64,000 bases of DNA from Nematostella vectensis (lineage: Eukaryota; Cnidaria; Anthozoa; Actiniaria; Edwardsiidae). The notes under the pieces were generated by a model that was not told the DNA's origin, ran no database searches, and saw only the letters and a program-made list of their open reading frames with translations. The translations under genes and the position numbers were made by a program. Numbering within the stretch: position 1 is the first letter of the stretch; each line of letters starts with the position of its first letter. The stretch spans positions 2,959,001 through 3,023,000 of the forward strand of contig NC_064042.1 in the NCBI RefSeq assembly GCF_932526225.1. The letters are read 5' to 3'. Below, piece by piece: positions 63,961-64,000 of the stretch.

Positions 63961-64000
63961 AATAGACTGTCCCGTCTTGGCCCGACTGGTGCCAATGTGT

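Noticed and set aside
1-64000. tRNA or rRNA genes
   Set aside because: No cloverleaf with A/B box sequences and no rRNA-like conserved stretch was noticed on either strand; a tRNAscan-type search would settle this.

Overview
The window is animal nuclear DNA: intron-rich genes with GT-AG introns, metazoan gene families, and many transposon remnants, MITE-like inverted repeats and minisatellites. Gene content (MED12, CCDC191, Boule/DAZL-type and ILEI-domain genes), the cnidarian-looking repeat complement (a Penelope-like GIY-YIG with hammerhead ribozyme, PIF/Harbinger, LINE tails) and compact gene order suggest an anthozoan such as a sea anemone. That placement is inference; no species-diagnostic sequence is visible.

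Layout. (1) 1-29762, + strand: the 3' part of MED12, the Mediator kinase-module subunit. It enters from the left through a minisatellite-bearing intron, has one exon at 1868-1997, then a 13-kb intron, then 18 further exons to a Q/M-rich C-terminus. The 13-kb intron carries, on the opposite strand, two tandemly duplicated nested genes for secreted proteins (signal peptide, PAN/apple, EGF, ILEI domain) and LINE debris. (2) 30687-33078, - strand: a Cut8/STS1-family nuclear proteasome tether, tail-to-tail with MED12. (3) 33766-37652, + strand: an unrecognised basic protein with an 11-unit 14-residue repeat, head-to-head with the Cut8-like gene across a 0.7-kb shared promoter. (4) 38127-46318, - strand: a complete 15-exon coiled-coil gene, best called CCDC191.

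(5) 46.4-55.3 kb is repeat country: a G-rich low-complexity block between 0.37-kb direct repeats, a PIF/Harbinger element (transposase with an in-frame stop, plus a Myb/SANT-like partner gene), a tandem repeat, and a Penelope-like 3' end with GIY-YIG domain followed by a hammerhead ribozyme that can be folded by eye. (6) 55411-58111, + strand: an RRM gene of the Boule/DAZL type. (7) 58864-61264: a 2.4-kb direct segmental duplication of the CCDC191 promoter and first four exons. (8) 61272-62410: about nine 129-bp repeats, most carrying a CRE (TGACGTCA) next to an E-box (GTCACGTGAC), just upstream of (9) the signal-peptide exon of a secreted protein whose remainder lies outside the window.

MED12 and Boule/DAZL act in transcription and translational control, the Cut8-like protein in nuclear proteolysis and CCDC191 probably in a cytoskeletal or ciliary setting; they do not form one pathway. 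Exon boundaries were derived by hand from splice signals, phase continuity and remembered family similarity; no alignment software was used.
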